Source: Chitinophaga sp. Cy-1792 (lineage in GTDB: Bacteria > Bacteroidota > Bacteroidia > Chitinophagales > Chitinophagaceae). Taken from it: a stretch of DNA of 64,000 nucleotides. The stretch covers positions 1,612,001 through 1,676,000 of the forward strand of contig NZ_VWWO01000002.1 of NCBI RefSeq assembly GCF_011752935.1, given 5' to 3'. Position 1 is the stretch's first letter; each line of letters opens with the position of its first letter. Shown here in pieces: positions 7,211-15,769 of the stretch. The notes under the pieces are model-generated. The model did not search any database. It worked only from the letters and a program-made list of their open reading frames with translations, and was not told where the DNA came from. A program made the translations under genes and the position numbers.

Positions 7211-8740
7211 ATGAAACAGCCTTTCAATTATCTCCGCACGGGCGTACTGGGCCTGCTAATGGCCGCTACCGGTGTGCAGGCGCAGAATAAAGTGACGCTG
7301 CGTACGGATGCAGCCGCGCCAACTATCAACCGTAATATCTATGGCCACTTTGCCGAACATCTTGGAAACTGTATTTATGGCGGTTTCTATGTGGGCGACA
7401 CTTCCCATATTCCCAATACTAACGGTGTACGGAATGACATCATAGCGGCACTGCGTAAACTTAAAGTGCCCAACCTCCGCTGGCCTGGTGGCTGCTTTGC
7501 AGATACCTACCACTGGAAAGATGGGGTAGGCCCCAAAGACAAACGCCCAACCCTGGTAAACACCTGGTGGGGTGGCGTTACAGAAGATAATAGCTTTGGT
7601 ACCCACGATTTCCTGAACCTCTGCGAAGAACTGGGAGCAGAGCCTTACCTGGCAGGGAACGTAGGCAGCGGCACTGTTCAGGAGCTGGCAGACTGGGTAC
7701 AGTATGTCAACTTCCCCGGAAAGAGCCCTATGTCCGACCTCCGCCAGGCAAATGGCCGCAAAGACCCATGGAAGGTTAAGTTCTGGGGTGTGGGCAATGA
7801 AGCCTGGGGTTGCGGTGGTAACATGAAACCGGAATACTACTCAGACATCTACCGTAAATACGCCACCTTTATGAGTGGCCCGCTGTTTAAAATAGCCTCC
7901 GGTGCCAACTCTTCTGACTACAACTGGACAGAAGTGCTGATGAAGAACATTCCCACAAATATGGTCAACGGACTGGCACTGCACCACTATTCGGTGATCG
8001 AATGGAACCATAAAGGCGACGCCGTAAACTTCACAGAAGAACAGTATTTCCAGACCATGACTTCTGCCTGCTTTATGGATACCCTTATCCGTAAACACAG
8101 CGCCATCATGGATAAATATGACCGCGAGAAAAAAGTAGCATTGGTAGTAGATGAGTGGGGCGGATGGTACGATGTGCAACCTGGTACCAATCCTGGTTTC
8201 CTCTTCCAGCAAAACACCATGAGAGACGCCATGATCGCCGGTGTAACACTGAATATTTTCAATAACCATGCAGACAGGGTACGTATGGCCAACCTTGCAC
8301 AAGCCATCAACGTACTCCAGGCGGTGATCCTCACCAAAGGCGACCAGATCATCCTGACCCCAACTTACCATGTGATGGAAATGTACAACGTACACCAGGA
8401 TGCTACACAGATCCCGCTGGAGATTCAGAGTAATGACTATACCTCCGGCAAAGGCAAACTGCCGGCAGTAACCGCTTCTGCCTCTAAAGACAAAGCCGGA
8501 CTTACACATATCTCCCTGGTAAACATCGATCCGAAAAAAGCACAGGAAATAACTGTCAGCACACAGGATGCCTATAAATCCGTTAGTGGTCGTATCCTGT
8601 CGTCCAAAATGCAGGACCACAACAGTTTTACCCAACCCGACCTGGTGAAGCCTCAGGCTTTCAGCGGCGCGGCCATCAAGGATAAAACCCTGACCGTGAA
8701 GCTGCCTCCATGCTCCGTTGTTGTGCTGGAACTGAAATAA
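7211..8740 (+). CDS. GH51 alpha-L-arabinofuranosidase
   Basis: A 509-residue secreted enzyme with a signal peptide ending near GVQAQ. It belongs to GH51, which removes alpha-L-arabinofuranosyl groups from arabinan, arabinoxylan and arabino-oligosaccharides with retention. Visible motifs are NIYGHFAEHLG near the N-terminus, LRWPGGCFADTYHW in the barrel, the acid/base Glu197 in GVGNEAWG and the nucleophile Glu315 in VVDEWGGWYD; a C-terminal beta-sandwich follows. Length fits the family (about 500). It faces the GH127 gene across two copies of the dyad operator and precedes araBDA, so it probably supplies L-arabinose to that pathway. Confidence 0.93.
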   Translation: MKQPFNYLRTGVLGLLMAATGVQAQNKVTLRTDAAAPTINRNIYGHFAEHLGNCIYGGFYVGDTSHIPNTNGVRNDIIAALRKLKVPNLRWPGGCFADTYHWKDGVGPKDKRPTLVNTWWGGVTEDNSFGTHDFLNLCEELGAEPYLAGNVGSGTVQELADWVQYVNFPGKSPMSDLRQANGRKDPWKVKFWGVGNEAWGCGGNMKPEYYSDIYRKYATFMSGPLFKIASGANSSDYNWTEVLMKNIPTNMVNGLALHHYSVIEWNHKGDAVNFTEEQYFQTMTSACFMDTLIRKHSAIMDKYDREKKVALVVDEWGGWYDVQPGTNPGFLFQQNTMRDAMIAGVTLNIFNNHADRVRMANLAQAINVLQAVILTKGDQIILTPTYHVMEMYNVHQDATQIPLEIQSNDYTSGKGKLPAVTASASKDKAGLTHISLVNIDPKKAQEITVSTQDAYKSVSGRILSSKMQDHNSFTQPDLVKPQAFSGAAIKDKTLTVKLPPCSVVVLELK

Positions 8741-8753
8741 TTACCACACACAT

Positions 8754-8788
8754 AAAAAATCGTCTCTATAGCATAGAGACGATTTTTT
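8754..8788 (+). terminator. Terminator after the GH51 gene
   Basis: A perfect 15-bp stem, AAAAAATCGTCTCTA and TAGAGACGATTTTTT, with a 5-base loop. It separates GH51 from araB, which therefore needs its own promoter. Confidence 0.93.
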
Positions 8789-8801
8789 ACGCATAAATTA
8801 A

Positions 8802-8822
8802 TAATTGTCATTTTAACAATTA
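8802..8822. promoter_or_regulatory. Arabinose-regulon dyad operator, copy 3 (araB)
   Basis: TAATTGT and ACAATTA around a 7-bp spacer (CATTTTA). Read on the minus strand the spacer is TAAAATG, so all three copies end in ATG before the right half-site. It is 44 bp upstream of araB, after the GH51 terminator. Confidence 0.75.
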
Positions 8823-8866
8823 AAATGTGTGGCATCATCAACCTGCTGCACCAGAACAGATAAGCG

Positions 8867-10534
8867 ATGAAAACATCCTACGTTATTGGCATCGATTATG
8901 GCACCGACTCCGTACGTTCTATCATAGTAGATGCACAGAACGGCCGCGAAGTAGCAACATCCGTATTCCACTATCCACGCTGGAAAGACGGCCTGTATTG
9001 CAACCCGGCGCTAAGCCAGTTCAGACAGCATCCACTGGACTACATCGAAGGACTGGAAGCCTCCGTGAAAGCCTGTCTCCAACAGGCAGGGGCAGAAGTG
9101 GCAAAGAACGTCCGCGCCATTTCTGTAGACACCACCGGCAGCACACCGGTAGCGGTAGATGAAACGGGTACGCCGCTGGCACTGCTGCCCGCCTTCAAAG
9201 ACAACCCCAACGCGATGTTCGTGCTATGGAAAGACCATACTGCCATTAAAGAGGCAGCTGAAATAAATGCAACGGCTACACGCTTCCCGGAAAACTACCT
9301 TCGGTTTGTTGGTGGTATCTATTCTTCCGAATGGTTCTGGGCAAAGCTCCTACGTACCTGGCGTGTAGACGAAGCCGTTAGAAATGCCACATACTCCTGG
9401 GTGGAACACTGCGACTGGATACCGTTTCTCTTATCCGGTGGGAAACACGCAAAGGATCTTAAACGGGGCATCTGTGCAGCAGGACATAAAGCCCTGTATG
9501 CAGCGGAATTCGGCGGGCTCCCGCCAGACAGCTTTTTTGCTGCAATAGACCCTATGCTAAAAGGTTTCACGCAACGGCTCTTTACTACCACCTACACTTC
9601 CAGCGAAGCCGCTGGTACGCTCTCTCCTGAATGGGCCACCCGTCTGGGCCTGGATACCTCCGTCGTGATTGGTATCGGTGCCTTCGATGCACACATGGGC
9701 GCCGTAGGCGGACAAATAGAACCCTATCACCTCAGCAAGGTAATGGGAACTTCTACCTGCGATATGCTGGTAGCGCCATTATCAGCGGTAAATGATACAC
9801 TGGTGAAAGGTATCTGCGGACAGGTGCCCGGTTCGGTTATTCCGGGAATGATGGGTATGGAAGCAGGACAGTCGGCCTTCGGCGATGCCTACGCCTGGTT
9901 TGGTAATGTCTTATCATGGCCATTACAAAACCTCCTGAACCATAATACCCATCCCGAACTTACCAAACATATCCAGGACGCCAGCGCAAGAATGATCACT
10001 GAGTTATCCAAACAGGCCGCGGCCATTGAGCCGGAGGCAGGCAGCGAATGGGCGGTAGACTGGCTCAACGGACGCCGGACGCCGGATGCAGATCAGTCGC
10101 TCAAAGGCACTGTTACCGGCTTGAACCTGGCTACCGATGCGCCGCGGATGTTCAGGGCAGTGGCAGAATCTACCTGCTTCGGCGCCAAAGCTATTGTAGA
10201 GCGGTTTGAGCGCGAAGGTATACCTGTCAAAGGTTTGATAGGCATTGGCGGCGTAGCGAAGAAATCTCCCTTTATCATGCAAATGATGGCCGATATCATG
10301 CACATGCCTATACGTATACATCAGTCCGAACAAACCTGTGCCCTTGGTGCCGCCATGTTTGCGGCTACGGCAGCAGGATTATATCCAAGGGTGGAAGATG
10401 CTATGTTGGCTATGGGACAGGGTTTCGAGACTACCTATACGCCTGATGCCAAACGGGCAGGGATATACGCCGCAAGGTATGAAAAGTACAAGGCATTAGG
10501 TGCCTTTACAGCATCCATGAACATTGATAACTGA
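8867..10534 (+). CDS. araB: L-ribulokinase
   Basis: A 555-residue FGGY-family carbohydrate kinase that phosphorylates L-ribulose to L-ribulose-5-phosphate in the cytoplasm. The N-terminal phosphate loop GIDYGTDSVRSIIVD, the substrate-side motif ISVDTTGSTPVAVDE and the C-terminal IGIGGVAKKSPFIMQMMAD with TCALGAAMFAA match AraB. The length is typical. It is the first gene of araB-araD-araA, with only 5 bp to araD, and it is preceded by its own dyad operator and a terminator for the upstream gene. Confidence 0.95.
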   Translation: MKTSYVIGIDYGTDSVRSIIVDAQNGREVATSVFHYPRWKDGLYCNPALSQFRQHPLDYIEGLEASVKACLQQAGAEVAKNVRAISVDTTGSTPVAVDETGTPLALLPAFKDNPNAMFVLWKDHTAIKEAAEINATATRFPENYLRFVGGIYSSEWFWAKLLRTWRVDEAVRNATYSWVEHCDWIPFLLSGGKHAKDLKRGICAAGHKALYAAEFGGLPPDSFFAAIDPMLKGFTQRLFTTTYTSSEAAGTLSPEWATRLGLDTSVVIGIGAFDAHMGAVGGQIEPYHLSKVMGTSTCDMLVAPLSAVNDTLVKGICGQVPGSVIPGMMGMEAGQSAFGDAYAWFGNVLSWPLQNLLNHNTHPELTKHIQDASARMITELSKQAAAIEPEAGSEWAVDWLNGRRTPDADQSLKGTVTGLNLATDAPRMFRAVAESTCFGAKAIVERFEREGIPVKGLIGIGGVAKKSPFIMQMMADIMHMPIRIHQSEQTCALGAAMFAATAAGLYPRVEDAMLAMGQGFETTYTPDAKRAGIYAARYEKYKALGAFTASMNIDN

Positions 10535-10539
10535 TTTAT

Positions 10540-11238
10540 ATGCAACAATATCAAGCTATCCGGCAGGCAGCTTATGAAGCTAATATGCAGTTGCCAGCGT
10601 TGGAACTGGTGAAATTCACTTTTGGAAATGTAAGCGCTGCCGACAGGTCGGCCGGCGTTTTTGCCATCAAACCCAGTGGGGTGCCTTATGCGGAGCTGAG
10701 TCCGGATAATATGGTTATCGTGGATTTCGACGGTAAAGTTGTCGATGGACAACTGCGCCCGTCGTCTGATACGCTGACCCACGCGGTATTGTACAAACAC
10801 TGGGAGCATATCTCCGGTATCGTGCATACGCATTCTACCTATGCTACGGCCTGGGCCCAGAGTCAGCGCGATATTCCCATTTATGGTACCACCCATGCGG
10901 ATCATAATACCATTGACATCCCTTGTGCTGCCCCAATGGCCGACGAGCTGATTGCAGGTAATTATGAATACCAGACTGGTTTTCAGATCATGAAAGCATT
11001 GGAAGAAAGGAATTTGTCGTACGAAGAAATCCAGATGATCCTGGTGGGGAACCATGCACCTTTCACCTGGGGCGCAACGCCAGCCAAAGCAGTATATAAC
11101 AGTGCCGTACTGGAAGAAATAGCCAGGATGGCCTATCTCACAGAGGTGATCAATGCAGATGCGCCTAAGCTGAAAGATAGTTTAATCAAAAAACATTACG
11201 AACGTAAACATGGTCCTGGTTCTTACTATGGACAATAA
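10540..11238 (+). CDS. araD: L-ribulose-5-phosphate 4-epimerase
   Basis: A 232-residue class II aldolase/epimerase-fold protein converting L-ribulose-5-phosphate to D-xylulose-5-phosphate. The motifs GNVSAAD, KPSGVPY and SSDTLTH bind substrate; the zinc-ligand motif HTHSTYA and a later GNHAPFTWG are present. Length matches AraD (about 231). It sits between araB and araA with near-zero spacing, so the three genes are cotranscribed and make the complete route from L-arabinose to the pentose phosphate pathway. Confidence 0.95.
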   Translation: MQQYQAIRQAAYEANMQLPALELVKFTFGNVSAADRSAGVFAIKPSGVPYAELSPDNMVIVDFDGKVVDGQLRPSSDTLTHAVLYKHWEHISGIVHTHSTYATAWAQSQRDIPIYGTTHADHNTIDIPCAAPMADELIAGNYEYQTGFQIMKALEERNLSYEEIQMILVGNHAPFTWGATPAKAVYNSAVLEEIARMAYLTEVINADAPKLKDSLIKKHYERKHGPGSYYGQ

Positions 11239-11248
11239 ACAAAACGCT

Positions 11249-12724
11249 ATGATTGATCTGAAAAAATTAGAGGTCTGGTTGATTACCGGGAGCCAGCATT
11301 TGTATGGTGAAGAGGCGCTCAAGCAAGTAGCTGCCCATAGTAAGGAAATTGCCGCTGCATTGCATGATGATAGCCAGGTGCCCGTATCGGTAGTGTACAA
11401 GCCGGTGGTAACCACGCCGGAGGAAATATATGCCGTATGCATGGAAGCGAATGCTGCAGCGAATTGTATCGGCGTTATGCTCTGGATGCATACCTTTTCT
11501 CCCGCCAAGATGTGGATTCGTGGCCTGAAGGCATTGAAAAAGCCGGTATGCCACCTCCATACGCAATACAACAGGGATATTCCATGGAATGATATTGATA
11601 TGGATTTCATGAACCTGAACCAGAGCGCCCATGGCGACCGTGAATTAGGGTTTATGATGAGCCGTATGCGTATGAACAGGAAAGTAATTACCGGCCATTG
11701 GAAAGATACCGAAGTAAGAGCAGAGCTGGCCGGATGGGCGAGGGTAGCGGCAGGCTGGCACGACTGGCAGGGCGCACGTTTCGTGCGTTTTGGCGACAAT
11801 ATGCGCTATGTAGCCGTTACAGACGGAGATAAGGTAGAGGCAGAATCTGTATTCGGGTTTTCCTTTAATACACACGGCATCGGCGACCTGGTATCGGTGA
11901 TCAACAGTATTTCTGATGCTGCTGTCAACCAGCTGACCGCTGCTTACGCAGACGCCTATACGATTAGTGCGGATCTCCTGAAAGATCCTGCCCTGAAAGA
12001 TGCAGCGCGTATAGAACTTGGCCTGCAGACATTCCTGGAAGCCGGCAACTACAAAGGGTTTTCAGATACCTTCGAAGATCTGCACGGCATGATACAACTG
12101 CCGGGTATAGCAGTACAACGCCTGATGAAGGCCGGATACGGCTTTGCCGGTGAGGGCGACTGGAAAACCGCAGCGCTGGTACGTGCCATGAAAGTAATGG
12201 GTAGCGGATTGGCTGGTGGCAACTCTTTCATGGAAGACTATACCTATCATTTTGACCCAGCAAATCCAATGGTTTTGGGCGCACATATGCTGGAAATCTG
12301 CGAGTCTATCGCTGCCGGAAAGCCTACCTGTGAAAAGCATCCGCTGGGTATCGGCGGAAAGGCAGATCCGGTACGTCTGGTATTCAATACCGGCGCCGGT
12401 GCAGCTATCAACGCCTCCATCGTGGATATGGGCAATCGTTTCCGCCTGCTGGTGAATGAAGTGGAGGCAGTGGCGCCATTACATGACCTGCCTAAACTGC
12501 CGGTAGCACGTGTATTGTGGAAGCCTTACCCGGATATGAAAAAGGCATGCACCGCCTGGATCCTGGCTGGTGGCGCTCATCATACCTGCTATAGCCAGAA
12601 CCTGACATCCACGCATATGCAGGATTTCGCCAATATCGCAGGCATTGAACTGGCCCTGATCGATAAAAATACATCAATACGCTCCTTCCAGAATGAACTG
12701 AGATGGAATGATGCAGCGTATTGA
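11249..12724 (+). CDS. araA: L-arabinose isomerase
   Basis: A 491-residue enzyme converting L-arabinose to L-ribulose with a divalent metal such as manganese. The N-terminus [16 protein letters not shown] is diagnostic for Ara[35 protein letters not shown] and the metal-site segment [10 protein letters not shown] also match. An ATG at 11210 would overlap araD and add 13 residues absent from the family; the ATG at 11249, eleven bases after the araD stop, matches the usual AraA start. It is the last gene of the operon and is followed by a strong terminator. Confidence 0.95.
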   Translation: MIDLKKLEVWLITGSQHLYGEEALKQVAAHSKEIAAALHDDSQVPVSVVYKPVVTTPEEIYAVCMEANAAANCIGVMLWMHTFSPAKMWIRGLKALKKPVCHLHTQYNRDIPWNDIDMDFMNLNQSAHGDRELGFMMSRMRMNRKVITGHWKDTEVRAELAGWARVAAGWHDWQGARFVRFGDNMRYVAVTDGDKVEAESVFGFSFNTHGIGDLVSVINSISDAAVNQLTAAYADAYTISADLLKDPALKDAARIELGLQTFLEAGNYKGFSDTFEDLHGMIQLPGIAVQRLMKAGYGFAGEGDWKTAALVRAMKVMGSGLAGGNSFMEDYTYHFDPANPMVLGAHMLEICESIAAGKPTCEKHPLGIGGKADPVRLVFNTGAGAAINASIVDMGNRFRLLVNEVEAVAPLHDLPKLPVARVLWKPYPDMKKACTAWILAGGAHHTCYSQNLTSTHMQDFANIAGIELALIDKNTSIRSFQNELRWNDAAY

Positions 12725-12746
12725 TGCTGCAACTGATATTACCGGG

Positions 12747-12782
12747 AAGGCGCTCTTCAGCAATTTGAAGAGCGCCTTTTCT
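12747..12782 (+). terminator. Terminator of the araBDA operon
   Basis: AAGGCGCTCTTCA and TGAAGAGCGCCTT form a perfect 13-bp stem with a 6-base loop, followed by TTTCTTTG. Confidence 0.93.
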
Positions 12783-12862
12783 TTGTTCGCAATTTTACAG
12801 TTCCGGCTTTTTCTGCTTTTGAAGAACCATTCAACTTTTCTTTTCACCAAAATAATCCCTCG

Positions 12863-12906
12863 TTGAATTTCTTAAAAGACCTTATCTTCCGGGTGTAATA
12901 ACAACC
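12863..12906 (+). promoter_or_regulatory. Putative promoter and operator of the SARP-like regulator
   Basis: TTG (12863-12865), a 17-bp gap and TATCTTCC (12883-12890) resemble a Bacteroidota -33/-7 promoter. Immediately downstream, GTAATAACAACC (12895-12906) is the exact reverse complement of a 12-mer in the susC upstream region (15679-15690), suggesting a shared site and autoregulation. Confidence 0.45.
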
Positions 12907-12983
12907 AAAACCCGCGAGATTCTTGTCAGGATATACTAAAAATATCGTCAGGAATCAGTGTATGTCAGCATTAGTGTTCCACC

Positions 12984-15551
12984 ATGAGATTAGTCTTCCG
13001 GAAGGTCCTTTCTATAAACAGGATCTTGATAATTATAGCTTTTTTATTTCCTGCAACGCTCCAGGCTACAGGTCTGGTATTCAATTCATACGATCAGGTA
13101 CAGGAGAAAAGGACCAGCCTTGTCCTGACCAGCGGAACGCCTATCTGCCTGGAAGATAAAGCCAGCCTTTCCTTCGACTTTAATTTCTTTCCAGACAGGC
13201 AGGTATATTATGGGTACCTGGTACGCCTGGTCAATCAACACGGCCAGAACATCGACCTGATTTATAATGATGAGCACCAGCAGGTGGCCGTTGTGAGCGG
13301 TAATACCTATACTTCGCTGGCATTCTCGCTGGATGGTGCTACCCGGTTTCACAAATGGAATACCTGTACGCTGGAATTTAATCGTCACTCGCTTACCTTA
13401 TATATTAATGGCCGGCCTTGCGGCACTGCGGTCATGCAACTTGCTGACCAATGCTTCAGTGTTGTTTTCGGCGCCTGCCATCTGGTGCATTTCAAAACCA
13501 ATGATGTGCCACCGATGACCCTGAGAAATATTGCTGTGCGCCAGCACGGTCAATTACAGTATTACTGGCCACTAAACGAGCTTTCCGGTACCGTGGCTAC
13601 TGATAGCATTGCCAATGCTACTGCTACTGTTGTCAATCCCGTATGGGCGATACCGTTACACCAGCACTGGAAATTGCTCCAGGCGATGCATGTCAACGGA
13701 AACGGCAGCTATACCTTTGATCCTGCTGCAGAAGAATTATATGTCGTAGGGCGGGATTCCATTTATCGTTTCCTGGTAAGAGATCATTCCGTTAATAAAG
13801 AAGCGCTGGCAACACCGGTGTATTTGTCGCCTGGCTACCAGGCAGCGTTTAATCCGCTGGATAAAACCCTCTACAGCGTTCATGTTGATCAGCATGAGCT
13901 GGCCGCCTGGCAGCCCGGAAAGAACCAATGGTCGGCGCCTTTCGATTCGGCCGGACTCACCAGATACTGGCAGACAGCGAAGTTTACCCGTTATGTGGAT
14001 AATAGTCTGTATGTAATCGGTGGCTATGGACAGCTGACTTATAAAAAGGAGATACAGCGCTTTTCGTTTACCAATGGCAAATGGGAAAACATCGTTATTC
14101 CCGGCTCCGACCTCAAACCCCGCTATCTGGCGGCTGCCGGCACTACACCCGGCGGCGATACAGCGTATATCCTTGGTGGTTATGGCAGCGACAACGGCGA
14201 ACAGATGCTTACGCCGCAGTATTTTTATGAGCTGCTCCGTTTTGACGTAAAGTATGGCACACTGAAAAGAGTATACAATTTTCACGAACCGGAAGAGCCG
14301 GTCGTTTTCGGGTCGTCGATGGTGATCAGTCCTGCTGATAGCAGCTTTTATGCACTGGCCTTTCCCAACGACCGCTTTCAGTCGAGGCTGCAGCTGATGA
14401 AAGGGAGTCTGACTGTGCCTGGTTTCACTGCGCTGGCAGATACCATCCCATATGCCTTCCTGGACAACCGCTCTTCGGCAGATCTCTTCTACTGTGCACG
14501 TACCCATCAGCTGCTGGCTGTTACGCAGATCGTAGATAAAGACAAGAGCACAGAAGTGAAGATTTATTCCCTGGCATTTCCGCCAGAGAAACTGACCGCT
14601 ATGGCAACCAGTTTCGGAAAATCATCTGCCGAAGGCTGGCCCTTATGGCTGATTGTATTAGGGATAATGGCTGGTGATGGTATACTGGTCTACATCTTTC
14701 TACATAAAAAAAGAAAAACGAAAAAAACGGAAACACCTGAACAAGCCCAACCAGTGGTGGAATCCCCTGGAATCCCGCAAATAACGTCAGTGGTAGAACG
14801 TATACCGCTGGTACCAGCCGTTAAAAAGGAACCCAAGGCCACTTTTAGGTTATTCGGTGAATTCCATGTGGTAGATAAAGACGGGAATGTGCTCACACAC
14901 CTTTTTTCGCCATTGTTAAAAGAGATGTTCCTGTTGATTGCTATCCATACCATCTGGTCGGGGAAGGGCGTATCTACGGAAAAACTTTATGAAATCCTCT
15001 GGGCAGATAAGCCGGACCGCGATGCCCGTAATAACAGGTCTGTTAATATGGTGAAGCTGAAGACTATTTTCGAGAAGATAGGATTGCTGTCGGTCGTAAA
15101 GGAGGAGAACCGCTGGAAATTAAATTATGAGGAAAGTAGTGTGGAGATTGACCTGCACGTATTTACTACACTTATTAACCTGCCGCAGTTGCAGCAACCC
15201 GAGCTGTTAGCATTAATTAATATCGTGCAGGAAGGTACTTTCCTGTTCCGCACAGACTATTTCTGGCTGGAAGACCTGAAGTCGGCCATTTCCACCAAAG
15301 CACTGGACGTATTACAATTACAGCTGCAGCAGCTATTAATAACGGCTACGCCTGAATTAATTATTGAAACGGCTAATGCTATATTAATCCTTGATCCGCT
15401 GCATGAGGGCGCACTACAGGCCAAATGTGCCGCATTAATTAAACAGGGAAGACCTTCCCTCGCCAGGGCCGCATTTGAAAAGTTCTGTAAAGACTACGCC
15501 CATATGTACGGCGAGAAGTTCCCGGTTTCTTTCCAGGATATTATCTCCTGA
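12984..15551 (+). CDS. Transmembrane SARP-like regulator with LamG/Kelch-like sensor
   Basis: An 855-residue protein not matching the classical HTCS, SusR or FecR types. A signal peptide or anchor (about 1-28) precedes a LamG-like beta-sandwich (about 30-210: phrases such as KASLSFDFNFFP and WNTCTLEFNRHSLTLYING) and a Kelch-like repeat region (about 225-535: SLYVIGGYG, DTAYILGGYGSDNG). One transmembrane helix (552-574) is followed by a basic KKRKTKK stop-transfer run and a linker. The cytoplasmic part has an OmpR-type winged helix (about 614-715, starting at TFRLFGEF) and a BTAD-like helical region (about 720-855). This is SARP architecture on the inner side with a sugar-sensing-like outer side. 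It precedes susC and probably controls it. Confidence 0.8.
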   Translation: MRLVFRKVLSINRILIIIAFLFPATLQATGLVFNSYDQVQEKRTSLVLTSGTPICLEDKASLSFDFNFFPDRQVYYGYLVRLVNQHGQNIDLIYNDEHQQVAVVSGNTYTSLAFSLDGATRFHKWNTCTLEFNRHSLTLYINGRPCGTAVMQLADQCFSVVFGACHLVHFKTNDVPPMTLRNIAVRQHGQLQYYWPLNELSGTVATDSIANATATVVNPVWAIPLHQHWKLLQAMHVNGNGSYTFDPAAEELYVVGRDSIYRFLVRDHSVNKEALATPVYLSPGYQAAFNPLDKTLYSVHVDQHELAAWQPGKNQWSAPFDSAGLTRYWQTAKFTRYVDNSLYVIGGYGQLTYKKEIQRFSFTNGKWENIVIPGSDLKPRYLAAAGTTPGGDTAYILGGYGSDNGEQMLTPQYFYELLRFDVKYGTLKRVYNFHEPEEPVVFGSSMVISPADSSFYALAFPNDRFQSRLQLMKGSLTVPGFTALADTIPYAFLDNRSSADLFYCARTHQLLAVTQIVDKDKSTEVKIYSLAFPPEKLTAMATSFGKSSAEGWPLWLIVLGIMAGDGILVYIFLHKKRKTKKTETPEQAQPVVESPGIPQITSVVERIPLVPAVKKEPKATFRLFGEFHVVDKDGNVLTHLFSPLLKEMFLLIAIHTIWSGKGVSTEKLYEILWADKPDRDARNNRSVNMVKLKTIFEKIGLLSVVKEENRWKLNYEESSVEIDLHVFTTLINLPQLQQPELLALINIVQEGTFLFRTDYFWLEDLKSAISTKALDVLQLQLQQLLITATPELIIETANAILILDPLHEGALQAKCAALIKQGRPSLARAAFEKFCKDYAHMYGEKFPVSFQDIIS

Positions 15552-15578
15552 TTTCCCCTTTTTTTAAAAAAATATCGC

Positions 15579-15626
15579 TGTTAACGGGGCTGTTAATGCC
15601 CCTGTTAATGCGTTTGTTATCGCCCG
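15579..15626 (+). repeat. Four 12-bp tandem repeats upstream of susC
   Basis: TGTTAACGGGGC, TGTTAATGCCCC, TGTTAATGCGTT and TGTTATCGCCCG follow one another with an exact 12-bp period. SARP and OmpR-type winged helices bind direct repeats about one helical turn apart, so these are the best candidate sites for the adjacent regulator. Confidence 0.7.
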
Positions 15627-15667
15627 CCTCCTTGTTTTGCAGTAATTATTTCAGTCACCACGTTGTG

Positions 15668-15686
15668 TAACAACCCAGGGTTGTTA
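15668..15686. promoter_or_regulatory. 19-bp palindrome upstream of susC
   Basis: TAACAACCC and GGGTTGTTA are perfect 9-bp arms around one central A. The right side continues to GGTTGTTATTAC (15679-15690), which recurs inverted at 12895-12906 in front of the regulator gene. Confidence 0.6.
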
Positions 15687-15769
15687 TTACCAGCTATTTA
15701 TCCTGGCAGGCTGCCAGCTGAAATTAATTTCACGTTACCTGAGTTTTCATGTTTAATTATCAACCAATT

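Noticed and set aside
7841..8635. 264-codon minus-strand frame opposite GH51
   Set aside because: No family features and fully opposite a gene with catalytic residues.
12923..13159. 78-codon frame at the start of the SARP-like gene
   Set aside because: It runs into the regulator in another frame and lacks any recognisable protein pattern.
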